Shown in pieces: positions 1 through 8,408 of a stretch of 49,337 nucleotides of DNA. The position numbers were made by a program, and so were the translations under genes. The first letter of the stretch is position 1, and each line of letters starts with the position of its first letter. The notes under the pieces are model-generated. The model did not search any database and had not been told where the DNA came from. It saw only the letters and a program-made list of their open reading frames with translations. The stretch is from Bacillota bacterium (GTDB lineage: Bacteria; Bacillota; Clostridia; Oscillospirales; Ruminococcaceae). The DNA is taken from NCBI GenBank assembly GCA_029572815.1, contig JAKPUQ010000188.1, positions 1-49,337 on the forward strand, given 5' to 3'.

Positions 1-84
1 TCTCATAGACTATGAGTTTGATAGGCTCAAAGTGTAAGCGTGGTGACACGTTCAGCTTGCGAGTACTAATCGGTCGAGGGCTTT
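1..84 (+). rRNA. 23S ribosomal RNA, 3' end (partial)
   Basis: The first ~84 bases carry the conserved end of bacterial 23S rRNA: the GAGTTTGATAGGCTC segment, a GTGTAAGCG..GGTGACACG hairpin and the closing GAGTACTAATCGGTCGAGG. The 5' part lies outside the window. The exact 3' end (about 82-86) is estimated from homologues. Confidence 0.93.
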
Positions 85-167
85 TCCTTTTTACTTCATT
101 CAATCTGTTCACGCCTCGCATTACGCTTTATTCCTTCAAAAGTTTTTCAAAAAATTGAAGAAATCGC

Positions 168-196
168 TTGACAAATCACTTTAAATGTGATATAAT
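168..196 (+). promoter_or_regulatory. Sigma-A promoter of the tRNA/5S cluster
   Basis: TTGACA at 168-173 and TATAAT at 191-196, both perfect consensus, are separated by 17 bases. tRNA-Lys starts 19 bases after the -10 box. The promoter lies between 23S and the tRNAs, so tRNA-Lys, tRNA-Glu, 5S and tRNA-Asn can be transcribed independently of the rRNA operon. Confidence 0.85.
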
Positions 197-214
197 AGTT
201 AAGCAGTTTGAAAT

Positions 215-290
215 GCACCATTAGCTCAGTTGGTAGAGCAACTGACTCTTAATCAGTGGGTCCTGGGTTCGAGTCCCCGATGGTGCACCA
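215..290 (+). tRNA. tRNA-Lys (CTT)
   Basis: A full cloverleaf can be drawn. The acceptor GCACCAT (215-221) pairs with ATGGTGC (280-286), followed by discriminator A and encoded CCA (288-290). The anticodon arm ACTGA/TCAGT holds loop CTCTTAA with anticodon CTT. One T-stem pair appears mismatched (T opposite C). Confidence 0.95.
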
Positions 291-298
291 ATTTTTTT

Positions 299-370
299 GG
301 CCCGTTGGTCAAGCGGTTAAGACACCGGCCTCTCACGCCGGTAACACCAGTTCGATTCTGGTACGGGTCA
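299..370 (+). tRNA. tRNA-Glu (CTC)
   Basis: The acceptor GGCCCGT (299-305) pairs with ACGGGTC (363-369), with discriminator A at 370. The anticodon stem CCGGC/GCCGG encloses CTCTCAC, giving anticodon CTC. CCA is not encoded, unlike in the two neighbouring tRNAs. Confidence 0.94.
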
Positions 371-379
371 CTTAATATA

Positions 380-495
<116 letters not shown>

Positions 496-503
496 ATTTA
501 TAT

Positions 504-579
504 TCCTCCTTAGCTCAGTCGGTAGAGCACTCGGCTGTTAACCGAGTTGTCGCCCGTTCGAGCCGGGCAGGGGGAGCCA
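504..579 (+). tRNA. tRNA-Asn (GTT)
   Basis: The acceptor TCCTCCT (504-510) pairs with AGGGGGA (569-575) with one G-U pair, then discriminator G and encoded CCA (577-579). The anticodon loop in CTCGG/CCGAG reads CTGTTAA, anticodon GTT. Bases 521-579 are repeated exactly at 8277-8335, which marks this tRNA as the probable insertion site of the 0.7-8.1 kb island. Confidence 0.96.
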
Positions 580-583
580 AATG

Positions 584-607
584 AAGCGTCTGCAATTGCG
601 GGCGCTT
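584..607 (+). terminator. Rho-independent terminator after tRNA-Asn
   Basis: AAGCGTCTGC and GCGGGCGCTT pair with two G-U pairs around an AATT loop, followed by a T run. It ends the stable RNA transcript. A copy with loop AACA occurs at 8339-8362. Confidence 0.85.
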
Positions 608-745
608 TTTTGTTATAGTTCATTTTTTCTGTATGTTATAATTCATAATGAAATCATCTTTTTTCATAATTATTCTTTTTCTGACAAAAAATATGCTATT
701 ATACTATTACAGACAAATCTAATAATTTTTAAACGGAGGTATAAA

Positions 746-1156
746 ATGTATAATTTATGTGTAGAAGAAAATAATGAAAAAAAGATTTCGGAAGTTACGA
801 ACGAGAGGGACATCATAGCATCTTTGCTCAATCAGCTTGGAATTCCAAGAAATACCGCCGGATATAATTATCTTTTATATATTATATTAAAGATAAATAA
901 CTCGAATAATATAAATATAAAGCTTACTACTGAGCTATATCCTCAGATTGCAGAAGAACTTGATTCGTCCGTGAAAAGAATCGAGCGTGGTCTCAGATAT
1001 TCAATAGAAGCTGCATGGGACAGAAATAGTGATGGAATAAAGGATATTCTCGGTTATTATGATGACTGCAAGCCTTATTTAAGTGAATTTATATGGCTAT
1101 TAGCAGATAAGTACAGAATAATTAACAGCAAAAAACGATTTACACCAGGATTTTAA
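746..1156 (+). CDS. Stand-alone Spo0A C-terminal-type DNA-binding protein
   Basis: 136 residues starting at the ATG at 746, chosen because GGAGG precedes it by 6 bases; an upstream in-frame ATG at 581 has no such site and lies in the tRNA terminator. From about residue 20 the protein matches the Spo0A effector domain along its length: IIASLLNQLGIP, LYPQIAEEL, the recognition-helix region VKRIERGLRYSIEAAW, and a FIWLLADKYRI-like end. No receiver domain is present, so it cannot be phosphorylated like Spo0A and must be controlled by amount or by a partner. It is the first gene of the signalling block. A role in transcription is inferred from the fold; targets are unknown. Confidence 0.82.
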   Translation: MYNLCVEENNEKKISEVTNERDIIASLLNQLGIPRNTAGYNYLLYIILKINNSNNINIKLTTELYPQIAEELDSSVKRIERGLRYSIEAAWDRNSDGIKDILGYYDDCKPYLSEFIWLLADKYRIINSKKRFTPGF

Positions 1157-1184
1157 CTACTAATTACAAGCAAGGGAGTAAGAA

Positions 1185-1934
1185 ATGAAAGATGTATTTG
1201 AAATAGCGGTCTGTGATGACAGCAGCTTTGACAGATTTGTAATTGCAGAAATGATAGATGGCTATTTTAAAGACAAGTCTTTTCTGTATCACGTTACAGA
1301 ATACTGTAATGAAGTTACTCTGATCGACGATATAGAGGAAAGCAACAGATATGATATTATTTTTCTTGACATATACCTTAATAGTCTTCTTGGCATCGAA
1401 GTTGCAAAAAAACTTCGTTCAGGTGGCTATAACGGGAAGATAGTTTTTCTTACTGCTTCTGATAAGTATGCAGTTGAAAGCTATGACGTAGATGCTGCAG
1501 GTTACTTGTTGAAACCGCATAATTATGAGAAATTTTGTAATGTAATGGACAGGATTCTCATAGGCAGACGCAAAAATACGATCATAGTTAAGAAAAGAAG
1601 CAGCGTAGAATATATTTCCTATGATAATATCAGATATATCGAAAGCTCAAATACGAAATGTCTGATCCATTGCAGTGACGGCAAGGTACATACTATATAT
1701 ACACGTCTTGATCTGATGGAGAACGATATTGATGACAAGCGTTTTTTACGGTGTCATAGAAGTTTCCTTGTTAACCTTTATTATGTAAGAAGTATGAATG
1801 AAAATTTTGTTATGGATAATGATGAAATAGTTTTAGTCAGAAAAAAGAGCATTAAGGATATTAGACGTATGTATCTTGAATACAATTCAAATGCTGTGCT
1901 AACGGGTGATTTAGCTGAAATAGCGGGAGCGTGA
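1185..1934 (+). CDS. LytTR-family response regulator (AgrA/ComE type)
   Basis: 249 residues. The N-terminal receiver (about 4-125) has the acidic pair DD, phospho-acceptor Asp62 in IIFLDIYLNS, the Thr of FLTASD and Lys of LLKPH. The C-terminal LytTR DNA-binding domain (about 135-235) includes YISYDNIRYIESS and FLRCHRSFLVN. GGGAG precedes the ATG by a few bases. Proteins of this class bind pairs of ~9 bp direct repeats as dimers once phosphorylated. Its neighbours are two HPt proteins and two hybrid kinases, so it is the likely output of a multistep relay. No membrane-type AgrC partner is present. Confidence 0.9.
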   Translation: MKDVFEIAVCDDSSFDRFVIAEMIDGYFKDKSFLYHVTEYCNEVTLIDDIEESNRYDIIFLDIYLNSLLGIEVAKKLRSGGYNGKIVFLTASDKYAVESYDVDAAGYLLKPHNYEKFCNVMDRILIGRRKNTIIVKKRSSVEYISYDNIRYIESSNTKCLIHCSDGKVHTIYTRLDLMENDIDDKRFLRCHRSFLVNLYYVRSMNENFVMDNDEIVLVRKKSIKDIRRMYLEYNSNAVLTGDLAEIAGA

Positions 1935-1938
1935 CTTT

Positions 1939-2334
1939 GTGGAACTTATGGATTTTTATAATGCAATAGGTGAAAATTATGATCTGTTACTCAGCAGGCT
2001 TCTGAGTTCTGACAGAATAGAAAAATACCTGACAATTTTTTTCAGTGAAAATAGTATTGCAGATCTGAAAAACCAGATCATCAATAATGAATTTCAGTCA
2101 GCGATCAATACCGCTCATACTCTCAAGGGCGTCACTGCTACTCTCGGATTTGACCATTTAGCTTCTGATATATGTGGGCTTCACGGAGTTCTGAAAAAAA
2201 TGAAAGTGAAAAAGCCGGCATACTATGTCAGCAGATCGTGGAAGAATATGAGCGTATCTATAAGCTATGGTGTAATATACATAGTAAAGACGGAGTATTA
2301 TAACAATCAGCCCTGTAAAGGAGAAACAATATGA
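1939..2334 (+). CDS. HPt phosphotransfer protein, apparently frameshifted
   Basis: Starts at a GTG four bases after the LytTR gene stops. The HPt core is clear: His60 in INTAHTLKGVTATLG. After GLHGVLKK the zero frame gives unrelated sequence to a stop at 2334. In the -1 frame from the A7 run at 2194-2200 the protein continues NESEKAGILC..EEYERIYKL and stops at 2303, which aligns with the end of the next HPt (TELMDKLKTEFERLCEL). So either one base is wrong or mutated, or ribosomes slip on A AAA AAA. The intended product would be about 121 residues. It would carry phosphate between a hybrid-kinase receiver and a response regulator. Confidence 0.75.
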   Translation: MELMDFYNAIGENYDLLLSRLLSSDRIEKYLTIFFSENSIADLKNQIINNEFQSAINTAHTLKGVTATLGFDHLASDICGLHGVLKKMKVKKPAYYVSRSWKNMSVSISYGVIYIVKTEYYNNQPCKGETI

Positions 2335-2666
2335 TAACAATTGAAAAGCTCCGTGAGTTCGGTGCAGACGTTGATGACGGACTTTCAAGATGTCTGAATA
2401 AGGCGGAGCTTTATTTAAATCTCGTTGGTAAGCTTACAGAAGATAAAACGCTTTATTTACTTGAACAGCAGCTTGTCAGGAAAGAATTTGATGGGGCTTT
2501 TGAGACTGCACACTCGTTGAAAGGAGTGTATGCAAATCTATCTCTTACGCCCTTGATTGGACCTGTCACTGATATTACTGAATTGCTGAGAAACAGAACA
2601 AATACAGAATATACTGAACTTATGGACAAGCTTAAAACTGAGTTTGAAAGACTGTGTGAATTGTAA
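2331..2666 (+). CDS. HPt phosphotransfer protein
   Basis: 111 residues, a complete four-helix HPt domain with phospho-acceptor His61 in ETAHSLKGVYANL. It is preceded by AAGGAG and overlaps the zero-frame stop of the previous gene. It resembles that HPt in size and layout, so the pair probably arose by duplication. Neither adjacent kinase has its own HPt domain, so this protein (and its neighbour if functional) would complete the His-Asp-His-Asp chain. Confidence 0.85.
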   Translation: MITIEKLREFGADVDDGLSRCLNKAELYLNLVGKLTEDKTLYLLEQQLVRKEFDGAFETAHSLKGVYANLSLTPLIGPVTDITELLRNRTNTEYTELMDKLKTEFERLCEL

Positions 2667-2748
2667 TAAACAATAACGATATGGGGGAACGGTTCTTTTG
2701 AAGTGTTCCCTTTTTTCATGATACTATTCAATTTTGGAGGTATAAGCC

Positions 2749-5274
2749 ATGTTTGGCAAGCATTTTGAACTGAACGAACAGACAATGCACATTGTAAAGG
2801 CTATAGGAAGAACGATGCCCGGCGGCTTCTTTATATACAGAGCGAATGAAACTGAGGAGCTGCTTTATGCAAATGCAGCAGTTATCAGTATTTTTGGCTG
2901 CAAGGATATTTCCGAATTCAAAGAACTGACCGGCTATACCTTTCGCGGAATGGTACACCCTGATGACAAGGCAGCTGTTTCCGGTTCGATTATTGAACAG
3001 ATCAAGAAAAATGAGGATAATTTTGACTGTGTTGAGTACCGTATAATCAGGAAAGACGGGGAAGTACGCTGGGTGGATGATTATGGTCATTATACCGAGA
3101 CAGAAGCATACGGCGGTATATATTATGTTTTTATTTCAAATATTACCAAAAAGCATGAACAGCAGGAGCTTGAAAAGCGCCTTGCCTTTCAGGAAAAACT
3201 TATTGAGGAGCAGAATCAGCGTGAACAGCAGGATAAGATGATAACCGCACTTGCCTCTGATTACAGAAGCGTTTATCATATCGACCTTGATCTTAATGAC
3301 GGTGTATGTTATCGTGCGGATCCGGAGGATAAGGAGCAGACAGCAGAAGGTGTACACTTTCCATACTATGAACGCTTTAAATGGTATGCTGAGCATTCCG
3401 TTGACGAGAATTATCGTGACGGTTTTCTTGAATTTATTGATCCCGATAATATCAGAAAGGCATTGTCAGAGAATATTATCATTGCCTATCGCTATCTTGC
3501 GCACAGGAACGGTTCGGATTATTATGAGATGATAAGAATGGCCGGAGTGCGCCATGCCGAGGACAGAGATGATCATATAGTCCATGCGATAGGTCTTGGA
3601 CTCACTAATATCGACAAGGAAATGCGTGAAACAATGGCGAAAAATCAGGCATTAAGTGAAGCTCTTGAAGCTGCTAAACAGGCGAACAGGGCAAAGACTG
3701 CCTTTTTATCCAGTATGAGCCATGAAATACGCACACCAATGAATGCCATAATCGGTCTTGACAGCCTTGCACTGAGAAATACAACTCTTGACCCTGAAAC
3801 AAGGGAGTATTTTGAAAAGATAGGCGAAAGCGCACGCCATTTGCTGGGACTTATTAATGATATTCTTGACATGAGCCGTATTGAATCGGGAAAAATGATA
3901 CTCGGGAAAGAGGAATTCTCGTTCCGTGCAATGCTTGAACAGATAAATACTATTGTTATGACACAGTGCAGGGATAAAGGTCTGAAATATGAATGCAATG
4001 TCATCGGCGGTATTTCTGATTATTATATCGGTGATGATATGAAGCTGAAGCAGATATTAATCAATATTCTCAGCAATTCTATAAAATTCACAGATGCTCC
4101 GGGACATATTTCGCTTACTGTTGAACGTACTGCGTTTTTTGAAGATAAATCAACGATCAGATTTATTGTCAAGGATACAGGGATAGGCATGGATAAGGCA
4201 TTTTTACCAAAGGTTTTTGACACCTTTGCACAGGAAGATTCAAGCAGAAATAATAAGTATGGCAGCACAGGGCTTGGAATGGCAATTGCTAAAAATATAG
4301 CAGATATTATGAATGGTACTATATCAGTAAAATCAGAAAAGGGCGTTGGTACTGAATTTACCGTTGTTGTAACGCTGAAAAACTGCGAACGCAGCGGAGC
4401 GGAAGAAATATTTATTGATCCGAAAAAAATGCGTGTGCTTATAGTAGATGATGAGGAGGTAGCTGCCGAACACGCAATGATAGTGCTTGATGAAGCAGGT
4501 ATCAAGGCTGATATCTGCCTTGATGGCAGGAGCGCACTGAAAATGCTTGAGGTGCAGTATACAAAGCATGAACCGTATAATCTTGTGCTTCTCGACCGGA
4601 AAATGCCGGAAATGGACGGCATAGAATGTGCGGAGGAGATACGAAAACTTTTCAGAAAAGAAACGACTATTATCATACTTACATCTTTCAACTGGGATGA
4701 GATCATGGATAAGGCTATGCATATCGGAGTTGACAGCTTCCTTGCAAAACCGCTGTTCGCCTCAGATGTGATAAGTGAATTTGAGCGTATTGCAAGAAAG
4801 AACAATATGCTCATGCTTTGTGAAAGAAAACGTGCAGATCTTAATGGAAAGCATATTCTTCTTGCTGAAGATGTCTTTATTAATGCAGAGATAATGAAAG
4901 AACTGCTGAAAATAAAGGGAATGATAACAGACCGTGCAGAGAACGGAAAAATTGCTGTTGAAATGTTTTCGGAAAGTCAGGTCGGATATTATGATGCTGT
5001 ATTGATGGATGTTCGTATGCCGGAAATGGACGGACTTGAAGCTACAGCAGAAATACGTTCACTTGGACGCCCCGATGCTGAAAAAGTACCGATCATTGCA
5101 ATGACTGCCAATGCCTTTGATGAGGATGTTCAATTATCATTACAGGTCGGAATGAACGCACATTTATCAAAGCCTGTTGAAGCAGAGCGTCTGTATCATA
5201 CGCTGGAAGAACTGATATGGGATGCAGAACAGACCAACTTACACCTGAGAGGATACAACAATGCAGAAAAATAA
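2749..5274 (+). CDS. Hybrid sensor histidine kinase, PAS-HisKA-HATPase-REC-REC
   Basis: 841 residues, cytoplasmic: no signal peptide or membrane segment. A PAS fold (about 17-135, ending WVDDYGHY..VFISNITK) is followed by a coiled linker, a second PAS-like region (about 165-300), HisKA with His325 (MSHEIRTPMNA), HATPase with N box (QILINILSNSIKFT), G1 (DTGIGM) and G2 (GSTGLGMAIAK), then two receivers with Asp616 (LLDRKMPEMDG) and Asp754 (LMDVRMPEMDG). TGGAGG precedes the ATG. The stop overlaps the next kinase by 14 bases, so they are co-translated. It probably senses an internal signal and passes phosphate to the HPt proteins. Confidence 0.93.
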   Translation: MFGKHFELNEQTMHIVKAIGRTMPGGFFIYRANETEELLYANAAVISIFGCKDISEFKELTGYTFRGMVHPDDKAAVSGSIIEQIKKNEDNFDCVEYRIIRKDGEVRWVDDYGHYTETEAYGGIYYVFISNITKKHEQQELEKRLAFQEKLIEEQNQREQQDKMITALASDYRSVYHIDLDLNDGVCYRADPEDKEQTAEGVHFPYYERFKWYAEHSVDENYRDGFLEFIDPDNIRKALSENIIIAYRYLAHRNGSDYYEMIRMAGVRHAEDRDDHIVHAIGLGLTNIDKEMRETMAKNQALSEALEAAKQANRAKTAFLSSMSHEIRTPMNAIIGLDSLALRNTTLDPETREYFEKIGESARHLLGLINDILDMSRIESGKMILGKEEFSFRAMLEQINTIVMTQCRDKGLKYECNVIGGISDYYIGDDMKLKQILINILSNSIKFTDAPGHISLTVERTAFFEDKSTIRFIVKDTGIGMDKAFLPKVFDTFAQEDSSRNNKYGSTGLGMAIAKNIADIMNGTISVKSEKGVGTEFTVVVTLKNCERSGAEEIFIDPKKMRVLIVDDEEVAAEHAMIVLDEAGIKADICLDGRSALKMLEVQYTKHEPYNLVLLDRKMPEMDGIECAEEIRKLFRKETTIIILTSFNWDEIMDKAMHIGVDSFLAKPLFASDVISEFERIARKNNMLMLCERKRADLNGKHILLAEDVFINAEIMKELLKIKGMITDRAENGKIAVEMFSESQVGYYDAVLMDVRMPEMDGLEATAEIRSLGRPDAEKVPIIAMTANAFDEDVQLSLQVGMNAHLSKPVEAERLYHTLEELIWDAEQTNLHLRGYNNAEK

Positions 5275-8116
5275 AGCAATAGCCGCTTTTATTATAATAC
5301 TGACAATAATAATGACATTTGCTGTACCGATAAGAGGGGCTGCACAGGAACAGCCCAAAACGATACGAGTAGGATACTATGAAAATGAAGTCTTTCAGGA
5401 AGGAGCAAAAGATGGTATCGTAAAATCGGGATATGCGTATGAGTATTACCTTAAACTTTCGGAGTACACTGGCTGGGAATATGAATACGTCTATGGTAGC
5501 TTCGGGGATGTATATGATATGCTTCTTGCCGGTGAAGTAGATGTTGTTGCGGGACTTGCATATAAGGAAGAACGGAAAGAACTTATAGGATATCCTGATC
5601 TTCCTATGGGAAGTGAAACGTATAACTTTGTGAAGCATGAGACAGATACTGACATTACTGCTGATCCTCAGACATTTAACGGAAAAAAGATAGGTGTGCT
5701 GGACAGTGCAATGGTAGATACGCTGAGAGAATATCTTGACAGTCATGCCATAAAAGCAGAGGTAATGGCATTTTCTGATTATGAGGAGCTTTTTTCCGAA
5801 TTTGATTCAAAGAATGTTGATATACTGGCGGCTGAAGGTGACGGCGCTTACGGCAGAGAACACGCCGAGGTTCTTTTTCCATTCGGAGACTCAAACTATT
5901 ATTTATGTGTAAGCCGACAACGCAGTGACATCCTTTCAGAGCTTGATACAGCACAGAATATGCTTGCGGCTGACGAGCCTGATTATTTTAACTATCTGAA
6001 TCACAAATATTTTCCTGTAAGCGTTTCGTCAAGAGCTTTTTCAGCTGCTGAAAAAGAATGGATAGATACTCACAGTGAGATAAGGATTGGATATCTGGAA
6101 AACTGTCTCCCATACAGTGACACGGGAAAGAGCGGCAGCGTTACAGGTTTAATAAAGGATCTTATCCCTGAAATATTTAATGACCTTGGGCTTAATAAGA
6201 TCAATGTGACCTATACAGGATATAAAAACTATGATGATATGATAGCTGCTGTGCAAACGGATATGATAGATGCAGCTTTTCCTGTTGGCGGCGGTCTTTA
6301 CTATTCCGAAGAAAACGGGATATACCAGTCAAGTTCTGTAATTTCTACCACGACAGAACTCGTTTACAATAACGGATATGATAACGATACAGTGAGAAGT
6401 TTTGCGGTAAACCGAAACAACACGATACAATACTACTATATCATCACAAATTATCCTGATGCCAAAATCATCAGCTGTGATTCTATTGAAGAATGTCTTG
6501 AAGCTGTGCTTTCAGGCAAAGCAGGGGCTACTACACTCGATGGTATGAGAGCTACAGATATTTTGAAGAACAGCAGATTTCGCAATCTTTCACACCGTAA
6601 CATAAGCAGGAATGATGATCGCTGTATCGGTGTAAAGATCGGAAACGAGGAGTTACTTAAACTGATCAACAGGGGAATTGCAGTTGTTGGCAGTGAATAT
6701 GCTAATAATCGGGCATACAGATATACAGATGAGCTGTATAATTATGGTTTAACAGAGGCGTTAAGGGATAATGCAGCTGTGTTCATTGCAATAGCTGGTG
6801 TAATAACGGGGCTTGTTGTGTTTTTGCTTGTCCGTGATATAAAGCGTTCGAGAAAGGAGCTTGCTATTATAGAAAAGTCAAGGCTTGAACTTGAACAGGC
6901 GAATAAAGAGCTTGATGAAAGCAAGGACGCACTTTCCGATGCGCTGTCGGCGGCAGAACACGCAAACCGTGCAAAGACTGTATTTCTCAATAATATGTCA
7001 CATGATATACGTACTCCTATGAACGCTATTATAGGATTTACAGCGCTTGCGGATTCGCATATAGACAACAAGGAGAAGGTGCGGGATTATCTTGGCAAGA
7101 TAAGTGTTTCAAGTCAGCATTTGTTGTCTCTGATAAACGATGTACTGGATATGAGCCGCATAGAAAGCGGCAAGGTGTTGATAAATGCATCTGAAGCACA
7201 CCTGACAGATGTTATAAATGATATATGTACCATTGTTCATGCCAATATTTCATCTAAACAGCTTAATTTCAATATCGACACAAATGACATCATACATGAT
7301 GATATCTTTGTCGATAAGCTCAGACTTCAGCAGGTATTGCTGAATATACTTTCTAATGCAGTAAAGTTCACTCCCACAGGCGGAATGATAAGCCTGAAAG
7401 TTATAGAGAAACAACTCACGGATAATAAAACAGCATGGTTTGAATTTCGTATAAAGGATAACGGTATCGGTATGAGTGAAGAGTTCCGCAATATGATATT
7501 CGATGCCTTTACCCGTGAACAGACCAGTACAGTCAGCGGTATTCAGGGAACGGGACTTGGCATGGCTATCACCAAGAAAATAGTAGATATGATGGGAGGA
7601 ACTATTTCTGTAAACTCCGAGGAAGGGAGCGGAAGTGAATTTATAGTTTATCTGCCTTGCAGGATAGTTGATAAAGTATCAGAAGATGATGGCACAGAAA
7701 AGAATAAGGGGGATACAGTCGGTATTCATGATATTAAAGGAAAAACGGTTCTTATTGCAGAGGATAATGAATTGAATCAGATGATTGCAAAAGCAATTCT
7801 TGAAGAAATGGGCTTGACAGTTGATATTGCCGAAAACGGAGAAAGTGCCGTCAGAAAGATCAAAGAAGCTGATGCAGGACATTATTCTATTATTCTTATG
7901 GATATACAAATGCCCGTTATGGACGGCTATGAAGCCGCAAAAAGGATACGTTCGTTAGATGATAACGGGAAAGCTGATATTCCAATAGTTGCTGTAACTG
8001 CAAATGCATTTGAGGAAGATAAAAAGCTTGCTTTGTCTGTTGGAATGAACGGCCATCTTGCAAAACCGTATGATATCGGACAGATCAGAAAGACACTTAT
8101 TGAACTTTTGATATAA
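5261..8116 (+). CDS. BvgS-like hybrid histidine kinase with two extracellular solute-binding domains
   Basis: 951 residues. An N-terminal hydrophobic segment (about 5-27) is followed by two SBP_bac_3-type domains in tandem (about 33-250, starting TIRVGYYENEVF, and about 270-490, starting EIRIGYLENCLP). A membrane helix (about 505-525) leads to a linker, HisKA with His581 (MSHDIRTPMNA), HATPase (VLLNILSNAVKFT, DNGIGM, GTGLGMAIT) and one receiver with Asp881 (LMDIQMPVMDG). This is the BvgS/EvgS layout without a C-terminal HPt, which the two separate HPt genes could supply. It would detect a small extracellular ligand such as an amino acid or organic acid. It is the last gene of the block. Confidence 0.93.
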   Translation: MQKNKAIAAFIIILTIIMTFAVPIRGAAQEQPKTIRVGYYENEVFQEGAKDGIVKSGYAYEYYLKLSEYTGWEYEYVYGSFGDVYDMLLAGEVDVVAGLAYKEERKELIGYPDLPMGSETYNFVKHETDTDITADPQTFNGKKIGVLDSAMVDTLREYLDSHAIKAEVMAFSDYEELFSEFDSKNVDILAAEGDGAYGREHAEVLFPFGDSNYYLCVSRQRSDILSELDTAQNMLAADEPDYFNYLNHKYFPVSVSSRAFSAAEKEWIDTHSEIRIGYLENCLPYSDTGKSGSVTGLIKDLIPEIFNDLGLNKINVTYTGYKNYDDMIAAVQTDMIDAAFPVGGGLYYSEENGIYQSSSVISTTTELVYNNGYDNDTVRSFAVNRNNTIQYYYIITNYPDAKIISCDSIEECLEAVLSGKAGATTLDGMRATDILKNSRFRNLSHRNISRNDDRCIGVKIGNEELLKLINRGIAVVGSEYANNRAYRYTDELYNYGLTEALRDNAAVFIAIAGVITGLVVFLLVRDIKRSRKELAIIEKSRLELEQANKELDESKDALSDALSAAEHANRAKTVFLNNMSHDIRTPMNAIIGFTALADSHIDNKEKVRDYLGKISVSSQHLLSLINDVLDMSRIESGKVLINASEAHLTDVINDICTIVHANISSKQLNFNIDTNDIIHDDIFVDKLRLQQVLLNILSNAVKFTPTGGMISLKVIEKQLTDNKTAWFEFRIKDNGIGMSEEFRNMIFDAFTREQTSTVSGIQGTGLGMAITKKIVDMMGGTISVNSEEGSGSEFIVYLPCRIVDKVSEDDGTEKNKGDTVGIHDIKGKTVLIAEDNELNQMIAKAILEEMGLTVDIAENGESAVRKIKEADAGHYSIILMDIQMPVMDGYEAAKRIRSLDDNGKADIPIVAVTANAFEEDKKLALSVGMNGHLAKPYDIGQIRKTLIELLI

Positions 8117-8276
8117 AGTGTGTTTTATCTTTTGTTGTAAATATCATTGTTCTTCATCTTGATTCTAATCTAAAAAATTGGTCTTGAAATTATGCTTTAT
8201 TTATGATATAATTGCATTAATCAAATATTCAGAATTAAGTGAAGATTTGACACTTTTGGTATAAATCACTTACAGT

Positions 8277-8335
8277 GGTAGAGCACTCGGCTGTTAACCG
8301 AGTTGTCGCCCGTTCGAGCCGGGCAGGGGGAGCCA
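8277..8335 (+). repeat. Truncated tRNA-Asn copy (right end of island)
   Basis: 59 bases identical to 521-579, from the D-loop GGTAGAGC through the anticodon and T arms to CCA. The 5' acceptor strand and most of the D-stem are missing, so no functional tRNA can form. Just upstream, CAGT-GGTAG differs from the intact CAGTCGGTAG by one base, after which similarity ends. It interprets best as an att-like half site. Confidence 0.85.
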
Positions 8336-8338
8336 AAA

Positions 8339-8362
8339 AAGCGTCTGCAACAGCGGGCGCTT
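8339..8362 (+). terminator. Terminator copy after truncated tRNA-Asn
   Basis: Same hairpin as at 584-607 (AAGCGTCTGC / GCGGGCGCTT), with loop AACA in place of AATT, followed by T residues. Both stems are intact. This copy also ends the upstream kinase transcript. Confidence 0.75.
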
Positions 8363-8377
8363 TTGTTTTTGATATGT

Positions 8378-8407
8378 AAAAGGCAGCTTATAAAAGCTGC
8401 CCTTTTT
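8378..8407. terminator. Bidirectional terminator between convergent genes
   Basis: GGCAGCTT (8382-8389) pairs with AAGCTGCC (8394-8401) around a short loop. A T run lies on the plus side and an A run before the stem serves the minus side. It sits just past the stop of the minus-strand gene at 8409. Confidence 0.7.
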
Positions 8408-8408
8408 A

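Larger units (their letters stand above)
521..8362. mobile_element. Candidate genomic island inserted at tRNA-Asn
   Basis: A 59-base perfect direct repeat (521-579 and 8277-8335) contains the 3' part of tRNA-Asn from the D-loop to CCA. Each copy is followed by a near-identical terminator (584-607, 8339-8362). The intact tRNA is at the left end, and the right copy lacks the 5' acceptor strand and D-stem, the usual footprint of integration into a tRNA gene. The DNA between is visibly more AT-rich than the rest of the window and carries only signalling genes. No integrase, relaxase or phage gene is seen, so it may be a decayed or passively mobilised island. A segmental duplication of an rRNA-operon tail is the main alternative. 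Confidence 0.55.

Noticed and set aside
521..8362. Prophage or conjugative element
   Set aside because: No integrase, structural, lysis, relaxase or replication gene is present, so only a tRNA-bounded island is supported.
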